The notes: generated by a model from the letters alone, not told the origin. Shown: positions 8,541 to 17,177, numbered from the stretch's first letter. The stretch is 64,000 bases of DNA from Anaeromyxobacter dehalogenans 2CP-C (GCF_000013385.1 NC_007760.1:3570001-3634000), one strand, 5' to 3'. Numbers and translations: made by a program.

Positions 8541-9509
8541 ATGGCACGCAGGTTCGATCCGAGGGTGGTCGGCGCGTTCGTGCTCTCCGCGATCGCGCTC
8601 GGCGTGGTGGCCGCCGTCTACCTGGGCGCGGGCCGGCTGCTCCAGCGCCGGGTGCGGTTCGTGGCGGTGTTCTCCGAGGACCTGGCCGGGCTGGAGACCG
8701 ACGCGCCGGTCAAGTTCCGCGGCGTGCCGGTGGGCCGCGTCTCGAGCATCCACCTGTCCATGGAGTCGGCCACCGAGCCGCTGCGCGAGCTGCGCATGCC
8801 GGTGGTGATCGAGCTGAACCAGACCCGCATCCAGGAGATGGGCGGGCGGATCGACCTCGCCGACCCCGAGGCCATGCGCACGCTCATCCGCCACGGGCTG
8901 CGGGCGCGCCTGGCGCTGGAGAGCTTCCTCTCGAACCGGCGCTACGTGGACCTCGACATCCTCCCGACCGCGCCGCCGGCGACGCCGTCGCCCATCCCGC
9001 TCCCCTACCCCGAGATCCCGGTCTACGCCGAGCCGGGCTGGGCCGCGCTGCAGGCCGACGTCTCGAAGCTGCTCACGAAGCTGCACGCGCTCGATCTCGA
9101 GGGGCTGGTGGCCGACCTGCGCCGCGCGGCCTCGTCCATCGACCGCGCCGCGGCGCGCGTGGACGCGGCCGCGGCCGCGGTGCCGCCCGCGCTCGGCACC
9201 GCCCAGGCGGCGGTCGCGTCGGTGGGGGAGGCCCTCGGCGACGCGGCGCGCGCGTTCGAGTCGAACCTGCCGCCGCTGGCCACCGACGCGCGGGCGGCCG
9301 CGGTCCAGCTCCGCGCCACCCTGGAGCGCGCCGACGGGGCGCTGCGCGACGTGGGCGCGCTGGTGGACCCGGCCTCGCCGGTGGCGTGGCAGCTCGGCGC
9401 GACGCTCGCCGAGCTCCAGGGGGCCGCGCGCGCGCTGCGCCACCTGGCCGAGGACCTCGACCGCGACCCCAGCGCGCTGGTGCGCGGCCGCGCGGAGGTG
9501 CGCCGGTGA
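8541..9509 (+). CDS. mlaD: MlaD/MCE-domain substrate-binding protein
   Basis: A 322-residue protein with one N-terminal membrane anchor (VVGAFVLSAIALGVVAAVYL) followed by an MCE domain (about 38-135; TDAPVKFRGVPVGRVSSI). The C-terminal half is Ala-rich and probably helical, as in MCE proteins that form a hexameric barrel or tunnel in the periplasm. A GGGGAGG ribosome-binding site lies just before ATG 8541. It is the lipid-handling subunit of the transporter. Confidence 0.9.
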   Translation: MARRFDPRVVGAFVLSAIALGVVAAVYLGAGRLLQRRVRFVAVFSEDLAGLETDAPVKFRGVPVGRVSSIHLSMESATEPLRELRMPVVIELNQTRIQEMGGRIDLADPEAMRTLIRHGLRARLALESFLSNRRYVDLDILPTAPPATPSPIPLPYPEIPVYAEPGWAALQADVSKLLTKLHALDLEGLVADLRRAASSIDRAAARVDAAAAAVPPALGTAQAAVASVGEALGDAARAFESNLPPLATDARAAAVQLRATLERADGALRDVGALVDPASPVAWQLGATLAELQGAARALRHLAEDLDRDPSALVRGRAEVRR

Positions 9510-10108
9510 GGCCCCCGACCGCGCTCGCGGCGGCGCTGGCGCTGCTCTGCGGATGCGTGCCGCTCGGCCCGCGCCCGGACCGGACCCGCTACTACGCGCT
9601 CGAGGCGCGCGCGGCGGCGCCCCCGGCCGGCGCGATCCCGGTCGGCGCCGTCGGGCTCGGCCCCGTCCGGCTGCCGGCCTACCTCGACCGTCCCGAGCTG
9701 GTCACGCGCGGCGAGGGCGCTCGCGTGGACGTGGCCGGCGACGAGCGATGGGCGGCGCCGCTCGACGGCCTGTTCGTCGCCGCGCTGGCCGAGGACCTGC
9801 GCGCCGCGGTGCCCGCGCGCGAGGTGGTGGCGTGGCCGTGGCGGGCGGGCGCGGCGCCGGAGTGGGCCGTGTCGGTGGACGTGCTGCGGTTCGAGCGCGC
9901 GCCCGACGGGACGGCGGTGCTCGAGGCCCGCTGGGCGCTCCGCCGCGGCACCGAGGTGGTCGAGCGCGGCGTCACGCGCACCCGCGAGCGCCCGCGCGCC
10001 ACCGGCACCGCCGCCTCGGTGGAGGCGCTCAGCGACTGCGTCGGCGGGCTGGCGAGCGAGATCGCGGCCGCGGCCGCCCGGCGCCGCGCCTCGCCCATGG
10101 CCCGGTGA
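9506..10108 (+). CDS. ABC-type transport auxiliary lipoprotein (PqiC/YmbA-like)
   Basis: A 200-residue lipoprotein: signal peptide with lipobox LALLCGC (Cys near 17), then the family's DRTRYYALEARAA start and a mixed alpha/beta domain. PqiC/YmbA-type proteins are outer-membrane lipoproteins associated with MCE transporters. The GTG start overlaps the mlaD stop by four bases. No MlaC-like shuttle protein follows, so this lipoprotein and the MCE tunnel may bridge the periplasm by themselves. Confidence 0.85.
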   Translation: MRPPTALAAALALLCGCVPLGPRPDRTRYYALEARAAAPPAGAIPVGAVGLGPVRLPAYLDRPELVTRGEGARVDVAGDERWAAPLDGLFVAALAEDLRAAVPAREVVAWPWRAGAAPEWAVSVDVLRFERAPDGTAVLEARWALRRGTEVVERGVTRTRERPRATGTAASVEALSDCVGGLASEIAAAAARRRASPMAR

Positions 10109-10121
10109 GCGCGGGCGGGGC

Positions 10122-10787
10122 TCAGCGAGCCTCGTGCTTGCTCCGTCCGCGGGCGACGCCGCGGCCCGCCGTCCGCGGGCGCAGCAGCGCGTCCCACCCG
10201 GCCATGGCGGACTCCGCAATGCCGAGGAGCTCGGCGCGGGAGGCGCCGTCGCGCGCCCGCAGCGACATGCCCTGCAGCACGGTCGCGTAGAACGCGGTGA
10301 GCCCCTCCACGTCCGCCCCGGGCGGCAGGTCACCCTCATCGACCGCACGGCGGAGCCGCCCGCGAAGGTCCTCGAGCGTCCGGCCCCGGCGCGCCCGCAG
10401 CAGCGCGTCCAGCTCCGGCCCGTCGCCGGCGTCCGGTGCACCGGCCTGGCATCTGCCCAGCACGATCATGCAGCCGTGTGGCTTCCCCGCGGCCGTGAGC
10501 CCCTCCGCCGTCGAGCGAAGCATCCCGCGGATCGCCTCCCGCGCGGTGCCCTCGTCGAGCGCGCGCCGGCCGCTCGCGCCCTCGGTGGCCACGTACAGGT
10601 CCACCACCTCCCGGAACAGCGCCGCCTTGCTCCCGAACGCCGCGTAGAGGCTGGGCGAGTTGATCCCCATCGCGCGGGTGAGGTCCGCCATGGACGCGCC
10701 GTCGTAGCCGCGATCCCAGAACACCTCCACCGCCTTCCGCAGCGCCTCACCCCGGTCGAACGAGCGGGGCCGCCCGCGCGTGGCCAT
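10122..10787 (-). CDS. TetR-family transcriptional regulator
   Basis: A 221-residue TetR regulator. The N-terminal helix-turn-helix spans about 12-58 (ALRKAVEVFWDRGYDGASMA, then MGINSPSLYAAFGSKAALF). The C-terminal ligand domain contains HGCMIVLGRC, as in the TetR_C_6/AefR-like group that often regulates SDRs or efflux. It is divergent from the SDR at 10886, and two matching palindromes lie in the shared promoter. I chose ATG 10787 because the longer frame (from 10871) would translate the operators. Confidence 0.92.
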   Translation of the reverse strand: MATRGRPRSFDRGEALRKAVEVFWDRGYDGASMADLTRAMGINSPSLYAAFGSKAALFREVVDLYVATEGASGRRALDEGTAREAIRGMLRSTAEGLTAAGKPHGCMIVLGRCQAGAPDAGDGPELDALLRARRGRTLEDLRGRLRRAVDEGDLPPGADVEGLTAFYATVLQGMSLRARDGASRAELLGIAESAMAGWDALLRPRTAGRGVARGRSKHEAR

Positions 10788-10796
10788 GCCGGACCC

Positions 10797-10822
10797 CTTT
10801 CTGTGTCGTACAGCATAGAAAG
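10797..10822. promoter_or_regulatory. TetR operator O1 (26-bp imperfect palindrome)
   Basis: Half-sites CTTTCTGTGTCGT (10797-10809) and ACAGCATAGAAAG (10810-10822) are complementary at 10 of 13 positions. It lies 10 bp upstream of the TetR start codon and shares its core with O2. Confidence 0.7.
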
Positions 10823-10853
10823 ATGGGCACCTCGCTGGCAAGGCCCGTAGGCT

Positions 10854-10875
10854 TTCTGTGTCGCTCAACACAGAA
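10854..10875. promoter_or_regulatory. TetR operator O2 (22-bp palindrome)
   Basis: TTCTGTGTCGC and TCAACACAGAA form a palindrome with perfect outer 8-bp arms (TTCTGTGT/ACACAGAA), 10 bp upstream of the SDR start codon. The same TTTCTGTGTCG core appears in O1 57 bp away. Confidence 0.7.
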
Positions 10876-10885
10876 CGGAGCAGCC

Positions 10886-11626
10886 ATGGAAAACCTGAAG
10901 GGCAAGGTGGCGCTGGTGACCGGGGGCAGCCGTGGGATCGGGGCCGCCATCGTGCGGCGGCTGGCGCGGGAGGGCGCGATGGTCGCGTTCACCTACGTCA
11001 GCTCGGAGGGGCCCGCCCGCAGCCTCGCGGAGGCGGTGGAGCGCGCGGGCGGCCGCGCGCGCGCGTACCGCGTGGACAGCGCCGACCCGGTGGCGGTCGA
11101 GCGGATCGTGGACGAGGTCGCCGCCGAGCACGGGCGCCTCGACTTCCTCGTGAGCAACGCAGGCGTGGCGACGCTCAAGCCCGTCGAGGAGACCACCCTG
11201 GAGGACTTCGATCGGATCGTCGCGACCAACCTCCGATCGGTGTTCGCGGGCGCGCGCGCGGCCGCTCGCCACCTGCGCGCCGGCGGGCGCATCATCACCA
11301 TCGGCAGCGCCCACGACGAGCGGGTCCCGTTCGCGGGCATCTCCGCGTACGCGGCCAGCAAGGCCGCGCTCGTCGGCCTGACCAAGGGCCTGGCGCGCGA
11401 TCTGGGCCCGCGCGGCATCAGCGTGACGCTGGTGTCGCCGGGCCCGATCGACACCGACATGAACCCGGCCAGCGGGCCGCTCGCCTCCACCGTCCTGCCG
11501 ATGATGGCGCTGCCGCGGTACGGGACGGGCGACGACGTGGCCGGGCTGGTGGCGTACCTCGCCTCGGACGAGAGCGCGTTCGTCACCGGCGTCTCGCTCG
11601 GCATCGACGGAGGGTTCACCGCCTGA
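10886..11626 (+). CDS. SDR-family oxidoreductase (FabG-like)
   Basis: A 246-residue classical SDR with cofactor motif TGGSRGIG (12-19), NAG (91-93), catalytic Ser141, Tyr155 and Lys159 (AYAASKAAL) and the late motif SPGPIDTDMNP. The cofactor motif plus a region suited to phosphate binding suggests NADP(H). The ATG start has a GGAG ribosome-binding site overlapping the end of operator O2. Divergent from the TetR gene and very likely repressed by it. Confidence 0.92.
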   Translation: MENLKGKVALVTGGSRGIGAAIVRRLAREGAMVAFTYVSSEGPARSLAEAVERAGGRARAYRVDSADPVAVERIVDEVAAEHGRLDFLVSNAGVATLKPVEETTLEDFDRIVATNLRSVFAGARAAARHLRAGGRIITIGSAHDERVPFAGISAYAASKAALVGLTKGLARDLGPRGISVTLVSPGPIDTDMNPASGPLASTVLPMMALPRYGTGDDVAGLVAYLASDESAFVTGVSLGIDGGFTA

Positions 11627-11674
11627 CCGGCGAACGCGTCGCCAGCGCGCCCCCCGCTCCGGTAGAGTGGCGCG

Positions 11675-12637
11675 ATGGCGAACGGTCCCGGCTGCGCCTG
11701 CCCCCGCTGCGGCGCGCCGCGCGCGTCCGGGCCGGAGTGCCCGCGGTGCGGGGTGATCTATGCGAAGGCCCGGGCGCGGGCGGCGCCGTCGCCCGCGCCG
11801 TCGGGGCCCGGGACCTCGCTGCCCGATCCGGGCGCGGCGGGGCTCGCGCTCGGGATGCCGGCGCGGGCGCGCTGGTCCGGCGAGCTGGACGGCGCCCGCC
11901 GCGAGCTGTGGATCCGGGCCGTCGCGCCGCCGGCGGCGCTGCTCCTCGCCCTCGCGCTGGTCTCGAGCGGACCCGGCCATGCGCTGCTCCGTACCTTCCT
12001 GTCCATGTGGATCCACGAGCTCGGGCACGCGGTGACGGCCTGGCTGTGCGGCCACGGCGCATTCCCCGGCCCGTGGCGGACGCCGATCTCGTCGGGGCGG
12101 CTCCCGCTGGTGGTGATCGCGGTCTCCGGCGCGCTCGCCGCGCTCGCCTGGCGAGGCTGGCGCTCGGGGCGCCGGGCGATCCTCGCCGCCGGCGCGGCCG
12201 GGCTCGGCGTGCAGCTCGTCTGCACGCTGCTGCCGGCGACGACCGCCCGGGCGCTGATCACGTTCGGCGGCGACGCGGGCTGCATGGTGATCGGCGCGGC
12301 CCTCGTCGCGACGATCTGGGCGGATCCCGAGGGGCCGCTCGGCCGCGGCTCGCTGCGGTGGGGCTTCCTCGTCATCGGCGCGGCGGCGCTGGTGGACGCC
12401 CTCCACGGCTGGGTCCGCGCCTGGAGGGATCCCGGGGAGCTCCCGCTCGGCGAGATCGAGGGCGTCGGTCTCTCCGACGCGAGCACGCTCATGCAGGTGC
12501 ACCGCTGGAGCGCGTCCGCGCTCTCCGGCCGCTACGTGGCGCTCGGGCTCGCCTGCCTCGCGGCGCTCGGCGCGACCTACGCGGTGATGCTCGCGCGGGC
12601 GCGCGGCGCGGTCGCGGCGGAGCGCCGGGCCGCCTGA
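11675..12637 (+). CDS. Zinc-ribbon membrane protein with HELGH motif (M50-like)
   Basis: A 320-residue protein. The N-terminus has a zinc ribbon (CPRCG at 9-13 and CPRCG at 22-26). After a Pro-rich linker come several membrane segments, the first (about 85-100) leading to MWIHELGHAV; HELGH at 114-118 is the zinc metallopeptidase motif seen in M50 site-2 proteases. I do not see the second M50 motif (NxxPxxxxDG), so it may be a degenerate or distant member, or a membrane protein of other function. No operon partner is evident: neighbours on both sides are separated by 48 and 159 bp. Confidence 0.7.
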   Translation: MANGPGCACPRCGAPRASGPECPRCGVIYAKARARAAPSPAPSGPGTSLPDPGAAGLALGMPARARWSGELDGARRELWIRAVAPPAALLLALALVSSGPGHALLRTFLSMWIHELGHAVTAWLCGHGAFPGPWRTPISSGRLPLVVIAVSGALAALAWRGWRSGRRAILAAGAAGLGVQLVCTLLPATTARALITFGGDAGCMVIGAALVATIWADPEGPLGRGSLRWGFLVIGAAALVDALHGWVRAWRDPGELPLGEIEGVGLSDASTLMQVHRWSASALSGRYVALGLACLAALGATYAVMLARARGAVAAERRAA

Positions 12638-12796
12638 GCTGTACGTATAGTCCGCCATGACGGACGCTCCAAGGGCCTGCCCGCGCTCACTCATCGACAC
12701 AACCCGCATATAACGGATGCTCGTCCTATGAAACGGACGCCGCTTCTGGTAGGAACGTCGGCCCGGCCGCGCCCGCCCCCGGCCCCAGGAGCCGCC

Positions 12797-14077
12797 ATGA
12801 CCGAAGACGTCCACCTCGACTCCAACGTGCCCGGAAACCCGGCCTACCACTTCACCATCGTGCCGCCCGGCACGCCGGCCCGGGCCGGCTGGACGGAGCG
12901 CGCGCCGCTCGTCCCGGGCGCGGGGCTGGCCACGCAGTGCGTCCACGCGGGCGTGCAGCCCGACCCGGCCTACGGCGCGGTGATGCCGCCCATCTACCAG
13001 TCCTCCACGTTCGCGTTCCGCGACGTGTGCACCAACGCCGGCTACGACTACACGCGCAGCGGCAACCCGACGCGCGCCGCGCTGGAGGAGGCCATCGCCA
13101 CGCTGGAGGGCGGCGCCGGCGCGACCTGCACCACCACCGGCATGGCCGCGGTGCTGGTGGCGCTCAACCTGCTCCCGCACGGCAGCCACCTGCTCTGTAC
13201 CGTGGACTGCTACGGGGGCACGTTCCGGACGCTCGAGCACGCGCGGCAGGCCTACGGGCTGGAGGTCACCTACCTCGACCTCGCCGACCTCGGCGCGGTC
13301 GAGCGCGCGCTGCGCCCGAACACCGGGATGGTCTGGATCGAGACGCCGTCGAACCCGCTGCTCCGCCTCACCGACATCCGCGCGGTGACCGAGCTGGCGC
13401 ACCGGCGCGGCGCGCTCGTGGTGGTGGACAACACGTTCCTCTCGCCCGCGCTCCAGCGCCCGTTCGAGCACGGCGCCGACCTGGTGGTGCACTCCACCAC
13501 CAAGTACCTGAACGGCCACAGCGACGTGGTCGGCGGCGCCGTCGTCGCCCCGCGCGACCGCACCGCGCTCCTGCAGCGCATCCAGTCGATGAACAACCTG
13601 CTCGGCACCTCGCAGGGCCCGCACGACGCGTTCCTGGTGCTTCGCGGGCTGAAGACGCTGGCGCTCCGCGTGAAGGCGCACGAGGCCGGCGCGCGGCGCG
13701 TGGCCGCGTTCCTGGCCGGGCACCCGGAGGTCGCGCGCGTCCACTACCCCGGCCTCGCCTCGCACCCGCAGCACGCGCTGGCCCGCGCGCAGCAGCGCGG
13801 CTTCGGCGCCATGCTCAGCTTCGAGCTCCGCGACGGCCGCCCGGATCGCGTGGACCACGTGCTGCGCACGCTGCGCTGGTTCACCCTGGCCGAGTCGCTG
13901 GGCGGCGTGGAGAGCCTGGTGGCGCACCCTGCCTCCATGACGCACGCGTCGATGACGCCGGAGGCGCGGCAGCGGGCGGGCATCACCGACTCCGTGATCC
14001 GGCTCTCCATCGGGATCGAGGAGCCCGAGGACCTGCTCGGCGATCTCGACCGCGCGCTCGCGTCGCTGCCGGCGTGA
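12797..14077 (+). CDS. metB: Cystathionine gamma-synthase family PLP enzyme
   Basis: A 426-residue Cys/Met-metabolism PLP enzyme. The fold-type I core starts after an unusual 50-residue N-terminal extension: LATQCVHAG, then YTRSGNPTR, the PLP lysine in HSTTKYLNGHSDVVGG, and SLGGVESLVAHPASMTH near the end. These enzymes join cysteine to activated homoserine or cleave cystathionine; synthase versus lyase cannot be settled by eye. An AGGAG ribosome-binding site supports ATG 12797. A TATAAC element (12709-12714) could be its -10, but no matching -35 is seen. Confidence 0.85.
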   Translation: MTEDVHLDSNVPGNPAYHFTIVPPGTPARAGWTERAPLVPGAGLATQCVHAGVQPDPAYGAVMPPIYQSSTFAFRDVCTNAGYDYTRSGNPTRAALEEAIATLEGGAGATCTTTGMAAVLVALNLLPHGSHLLCTVDCYGGTFRTLEHARQAYGLEVTYLDLADLGAVERALRPNTGMVWIETPSNPLLRLTDIRAVTELAHRRGALVVVDNTFLSPALQRPFEHGADLVVHSTTKYLNGHSDVVGGAVVAPRDRTALLQRIQSMNNLLGTSQGPHDAFLVLRGLKTLALRVKAHEAGARRVAAFLAGHPEVARVHYPGLASHPQHALARAQQRGFGAMLSFELRDGRPDRVDHVLRTLRWFTLAESLGGVESLVAHPASMTHASMTPEARQRAGITDSVIRLSIGIEEPEDLLGDLDRALASLPA

Positions 14078-14126
14078 CCGCGCGGCGGCCCCGCGCCGCC
14101 GCGGTCCGTCTATACTGCGCCGCGAC

Positions 14127-14945
14127 ATGGCGGCGACCGCGACGACCCGCACCGTGTTCGCGGTGCCGAGGATGGACTGCCCCTCCGAGGAGCGGATGAT
14201 CCGCCTGGCGCTCGAGGGCGCCGGCGGCATCGCCGAGCTCCGCTTCGATCTGCAGGCCCGGACGCTCACCGTGCTCCACGCCGGCGATCCTGGGTCCCTG
14301 CTGGCCCGGCTGCAGCCGCTCGGGCTGGGCGCCGAGGTGGCGTCCTCCGCCGCGCACGCCGGCGAGCCCGCCGGCGCCGTCGCAGCTGCGCCGGACGCAG
14401 GGGCGGAGGCGCGGACGCTGCGGCTGCTCCTCGCCGTCAACGCGGCGATGTTCCTCGTCGAGGCGGTGGCGGGCTGGCTGGCCGAGTCCACCGGCCTCAT
14501 CGCCGACTCGCTCGACATGCTGGCGGACGCGCTCGTGTACGGCCTGAGCCTCTGGGCGGTCGGCCGCGCCGCGCGGGCCCAGCTGCGGGCCGCGCACGTC
14601 TCGGGCGTGCTCCAGGCGGCGCTGGCCGCCGGGGTGTTCGCCGACGTCGCGCGGCGGCTGGTCGGGGGCAGCGCGCCGGAGCCGCCGGCCATGATCGGCG
14701 TCTCGGCCCTGGCGCTCGCCGCCAACGTCGCATGCCTGCTCCTCGTCGCCCGCCACCGCCACGGCGGCGCGCACATGAAGGCGAGCTGGATCTTCTCGAC
14801 GAACGACGTGCTCGCGAACCTGGGCGTCATCGCCGCCGGCGCGCTGGTCGCGTGGACCGGCTCGCGGCTGCCCGACCTGGTCATCGGGACGGCGGTGGCG
14901 CTGCTGGTGCTCGCCGGCGCGGTCCGCATCCTGCGGCTGCGGTGA
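14127..14945 (+). CDS. HMA-like domain fused to a cation diffusion facilitator-type membrane protein
   Basis: A 272-residue protein. Residues about 8-70 resemble a heavy-metal-associated domain, but the metal site reads MDCPSEE, with one Cys instead of CxxC. A linker leads to a membrane region that starts like a CDF transporter (LFLVEAVAGWLAES, DSLDMLADALVYGLSLWAVG). The first Asp pair (DSLDMLAD) of the CDF metal site is kept, while the second half reads STNDVLANLG. It may export a divalent metal. The fusion and the altered HMA site are unusual. Confidence 0.75.
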   Translation: MAATATTRTVFAVPRMDCPSEERMIRLALEGAGGIAELRFDLQARTLTVLHAGDPGSLLARLQPLGLGAEVASSAAHAGEPAGAVAAAPDAGAEARTLRLLLAVNAAMFLVEAVAGWLAESTGLIADSLDMLADALVYGLSLWAVGRAARAQLRAAHVSGVLQAALAAGVFADVARRLVGGSAPEPPAMIGVSALALAANVACLLLVARHRHGGAHMKASWIFSTNDVLANLGVIAAGALVAWTGSRLPDLVIGTAVALLVLAGAVRILRLR

Positions 14946-15115
14946 CCCCCTGGCTCGCGCGGCTGTGACCTCGCCCGCCGCCTGACCGGCGCCTTCCGCA
15001 GCGCGCTCGGCGCTCCCTAGTCCGCGCGCCCGCCGCCCCAAGGCGGTGCGTCACCCCTCGCGAAGGTCCGGTGTCACTCCGGGCGGCCGATCTCGCGCCA
15101 GGGAGGACTCGAACC

Positions 15116-16357
15116 ATGGGACACGTGTTGCTTCGATCGCCGTCGCACGCTGCGCTGCTCGCCTCGCTCCTGCTCGCCGCCTGCGGGGGCGGGGGTTACG
15201 GAGGCGGAGGCGGCGGAGGGGGAGGCGGCGGCTACGGCGACGGTGGGGGAGGTGGCGGGGGGGGAGGGGGCGGCGGCGAGCCGGGCGCCGCGGCGCTGTG
15301 GGTGGTCCCCGAGTCGGCGCCGGCGCTGAGCGCCGCCGGCCAGGCCGCATTCACGGCAGGTGAGCTGTTCTACAACGCGCACACCGCCGCCCACGCCGGC
15401 GGCGAGCTCCGCGGCCAGCTCGACCTGGGCGGCGCGCTGCGCGTCGCCACGCTGGACGGCGCCCAGGAGACGCCGCCGGTGATCACCAACGCGTTCGGCG
15501 CCGCGGCGTTCACCGTGGACCCCGGCACGCTCCGCATGCGCGGCGTGGTGGTGACCTCGGGGGTCCCCACCGCGAACGCCGCCCACGTGCACCTCGGCGC
15601 GCGCGGCGCGCCGGGCGGGATCATCGTCCCGCTGGCCGGCGGCCCCGAGGTCTGGGTGGTGCCGGACGACGCGGCGCCGCTCACCGCGGCCCAGCGCGAT
15701 GCGTTCGAGGCGGGCACGCTGTTCGTGAACGTCCACACCCCCGCCCACGCCGGCGGCGAGATCCGCGGCCAGCTCGACCACGGCGGCACGGCGCGCCTGG
15801 CGGCGCTCGACGGCGCGCAGGAGGTCCCGGCCACCACCTCGGGCGGCTTCGGCGCGGGCCTGCTCGTGGTGGACGACGCCACGGGCCGGCCGGGCGGCTT
15901 CGTCATCTCCCGGAAGCTCACCGCCGAGTCCGCCGCGCACGTCCACCAGGCCGCGCGGGGCGCCTCCGGCGGCGTCATCGTCCCGCTGTTCGGCCGGCCC
16001 GGGCTGTGGGTGGTGCGCGACGACGCCGACCCGCTCACCGCCGAGCAGCGGACGGCCTTCGACGCGGGCGGCCTCTACTACAACGTGCACACCACCGCGA
16101 ACCCGGCCGGCGAGATCCGCGGCCAGCTCGAGCGCGGCGGCCCGATCCGCATCGCCTCGCTCGACGGCGCGCAGGAGACGCCGCCGGTGACCTCGGCCGG
16201 GCTCGGGGCCGGGCTGCTCGCGCTCGACGACGGCGGCGGCGGCGAGGTGGGCGGGTTCGTGATCGCGGGCGGCCTCACCGGCCCGACCTCGGCGCACGTG
16301 CACCAGGGCGCGCGCGGCGCCCCCGGGGACATCCTCGTGCCGCTGTCCGGCCCCTGA
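15116..16357 (+). CDS. CHRD-repeat lipoprotein with poly-Gly linker
   Basis: A 413-residue predicted lipoprotein: signal peptide with LLLAAC (Cys23), then a Gly/Tyr-rich linker (24-54). The rest is a CHRD array with a period of about 120 residues. LDGAQE begins repeats at 113, 231 and 349; AHVH occurs at 156, 274 and 393; GE[LI]RGQL at 96, 214 and 332. The array begins with a C-terminal half-domain and ends with an N-terminal half-domain, so it is out of register. CHRD domains occur in chordin and in many bacterial surface proteins; the bacterial role is unknown. A GGGAGGA ribosome-binding site supports ATG 15116. Confidence 0.85.
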   Translation: MGHVLLRSPSHAALLASLLLAACGGGGYGGGGGGGGGGGYGDGGGGGGGGGGGGEPGAAALWVVPESAPALSAAGQAAFTAGELFYNAHTAAHAGGELRGQLDLGGALRVATLDGAQETPPVITNAFGAAAFTVDPGTLRMRGVVVTSGVPTANAAHVHLGARGAPGGIIVPLAGGPEVWVVPDDAAPLTAAQRDAFEAGTLFVNVHTPAHAGGEIRGQLDHGGTARLAALDGAQEVPATTSGGFGAGLLVVDDATGRPGGFVISRKLTAESAAHVHQAARGASGGVIVPLFGRPGLWVVRDDADPLTAEQRTAFDAGGLYYNVHTTANPAGEIRGQLERGGPIRIASLDGAQETPPVTSAGLGAGLLALDDGGGGEVGGFVIAGGLTGPTSAHVHQGARGAPGDILVPLSGP

Positions 16358-16367
16358 GGCGCAGGCC

Positions 16368-17177
16368 TCACGCCGGGACGTGCACCGTCACCGCCAGGGC
16401 ATCGGCGGTGACGTCGTACGTTCCGAGCGCGCGGGTGGCCGGGCCCTGCTGCACGGTGCCGTCGAGCGCGTAGCGCGAGTCGTGGCACGGGCAGATCACC
16501 TGGCCGCGCCCCGCGTCCCAGCCCACCGTGCAGCCGAGGTGCGTGCAGATCGCGTCCAGCGCGACGTGCGCGCCGCCGGCGAGCGCCACCACCAGGAGCG
16601 CGAGCGGGCGCGGCGCGCCGCCCGGGCGCCCGACCACCGAGCCTCCCGCGGCCGCGAGCTGGGGGAAGTCGGCGAGCGGGAACACCACCGCGCCCTCGCT
16701 CCAGCGCGGGAACCCCGGGTCTCCCGCGACGAGATCCACCGCCACCTCGTCGAGCGCCGGGTCGTGGAACGCGGCGTAGGCCGTGAGCCCCTGCACGGCG
16801 GGCGGGCGCGTCACGCGGCCCTGCAGGTCGAACGTGGAGGCGTGGCACGGGCAGACCACCTCGCCGCCCTCGAAGCCCACCGGGCAGCCCTGGTGCGTGC
16901 AGGTGCTCGACATGGCCGCGAAGGTGCCGTCGGCCGCGTGGACCACGAGCACCGGGTCGGCGAGCCCCGGCGCGCGGGCCCGCACGGCGCCCCCGGGCCG
17001 CGCGAGCGCCGGGTAGCGCGACAGCGCGAGCGTGAGCCGCCCGTTCACCGGCGCCGCGACGTCCACCAGCGGGGCGGGAGCGGTGTCGGGCGCGCAGGCG
17101 GGCAGCGCCGCGGCGGCGGCGGCCCCCGCGCCACCGGCGAGGGCGCGGACGAGGAATTGACGGCGGGTGACGCTCAT
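16368..17177 (-). CDS. Double Rieske [2Fe-2S] Tat-exported lipoprotein
   Basis: A 269-residue protein with a twin-arginine signal (TRRQFLVRAL) and a lipobox-like LPAC (Cys28). It holds two complete Rieske domains in tandem: cluster ligands C93-T-H95-x2-C98 with C109-P-C111-H112, and C211-T-H213-x2-C216 with C229-P-C231-H232. Each site has the usual CTHxGC / CPCH pair. Single Rieske proteins serve quinol oxidases and dioxygenases; two in one soluble chain suggests an electron wire or a two-cluster reductase subunit. Its ATG overlaps the stop of the YceI gene (ATGA), so both form an operon. No cytochrome b partner is adjacent. Confidence 0.92.
   Translation of the reverse strand: MSVTRRQFLVRALAGGAGAAAAAALPACAPDTAPAPLVDVAAPVNGRLTLALSRYPALARPGGAVRARAPGLADPVLVVHAADGTFAAMSSTCTHQGCPVGFEGGEVVCPCHASTFDLQGRVTRPPAVQGLTAYAAFHDPALDEVAVDLVAGDPGFPRWSEGAVVFPLADFPQLAAAGGSVVGRPGGAPRPLALLVVALAGGAHVALDAICTHLGCTVGWDAGRGQVICPCHDSRYALDGTVQQGPATRALGTYDVTADALAVTVHVPA

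Noticed and set aside
12661-12741. Three copies of CGGAYGC upstream of the cystathionine gamma-synthase gene, considered as a riboswitch or operator array
   Set aside because: Copies are short, unevenly spaced and GC-rich; no SAM riboswitch-like helices could be built by eye.
10865-14929. A 1354-residue open frame on the minus strand
   Set aside because: It lies opposite four well-supported plus-strand genes, shows no domain, and is rich in Arg/His/Gly as expected of the antisense of GC-rich coding DNA.
15180-15285. GGN repeat tract as a microsatellite or G-quadruplex locus
   Set aside because: It codes the Gly-rich linker of the CHRD lipoprotein in frame; a structural DNA role cannot be supported.
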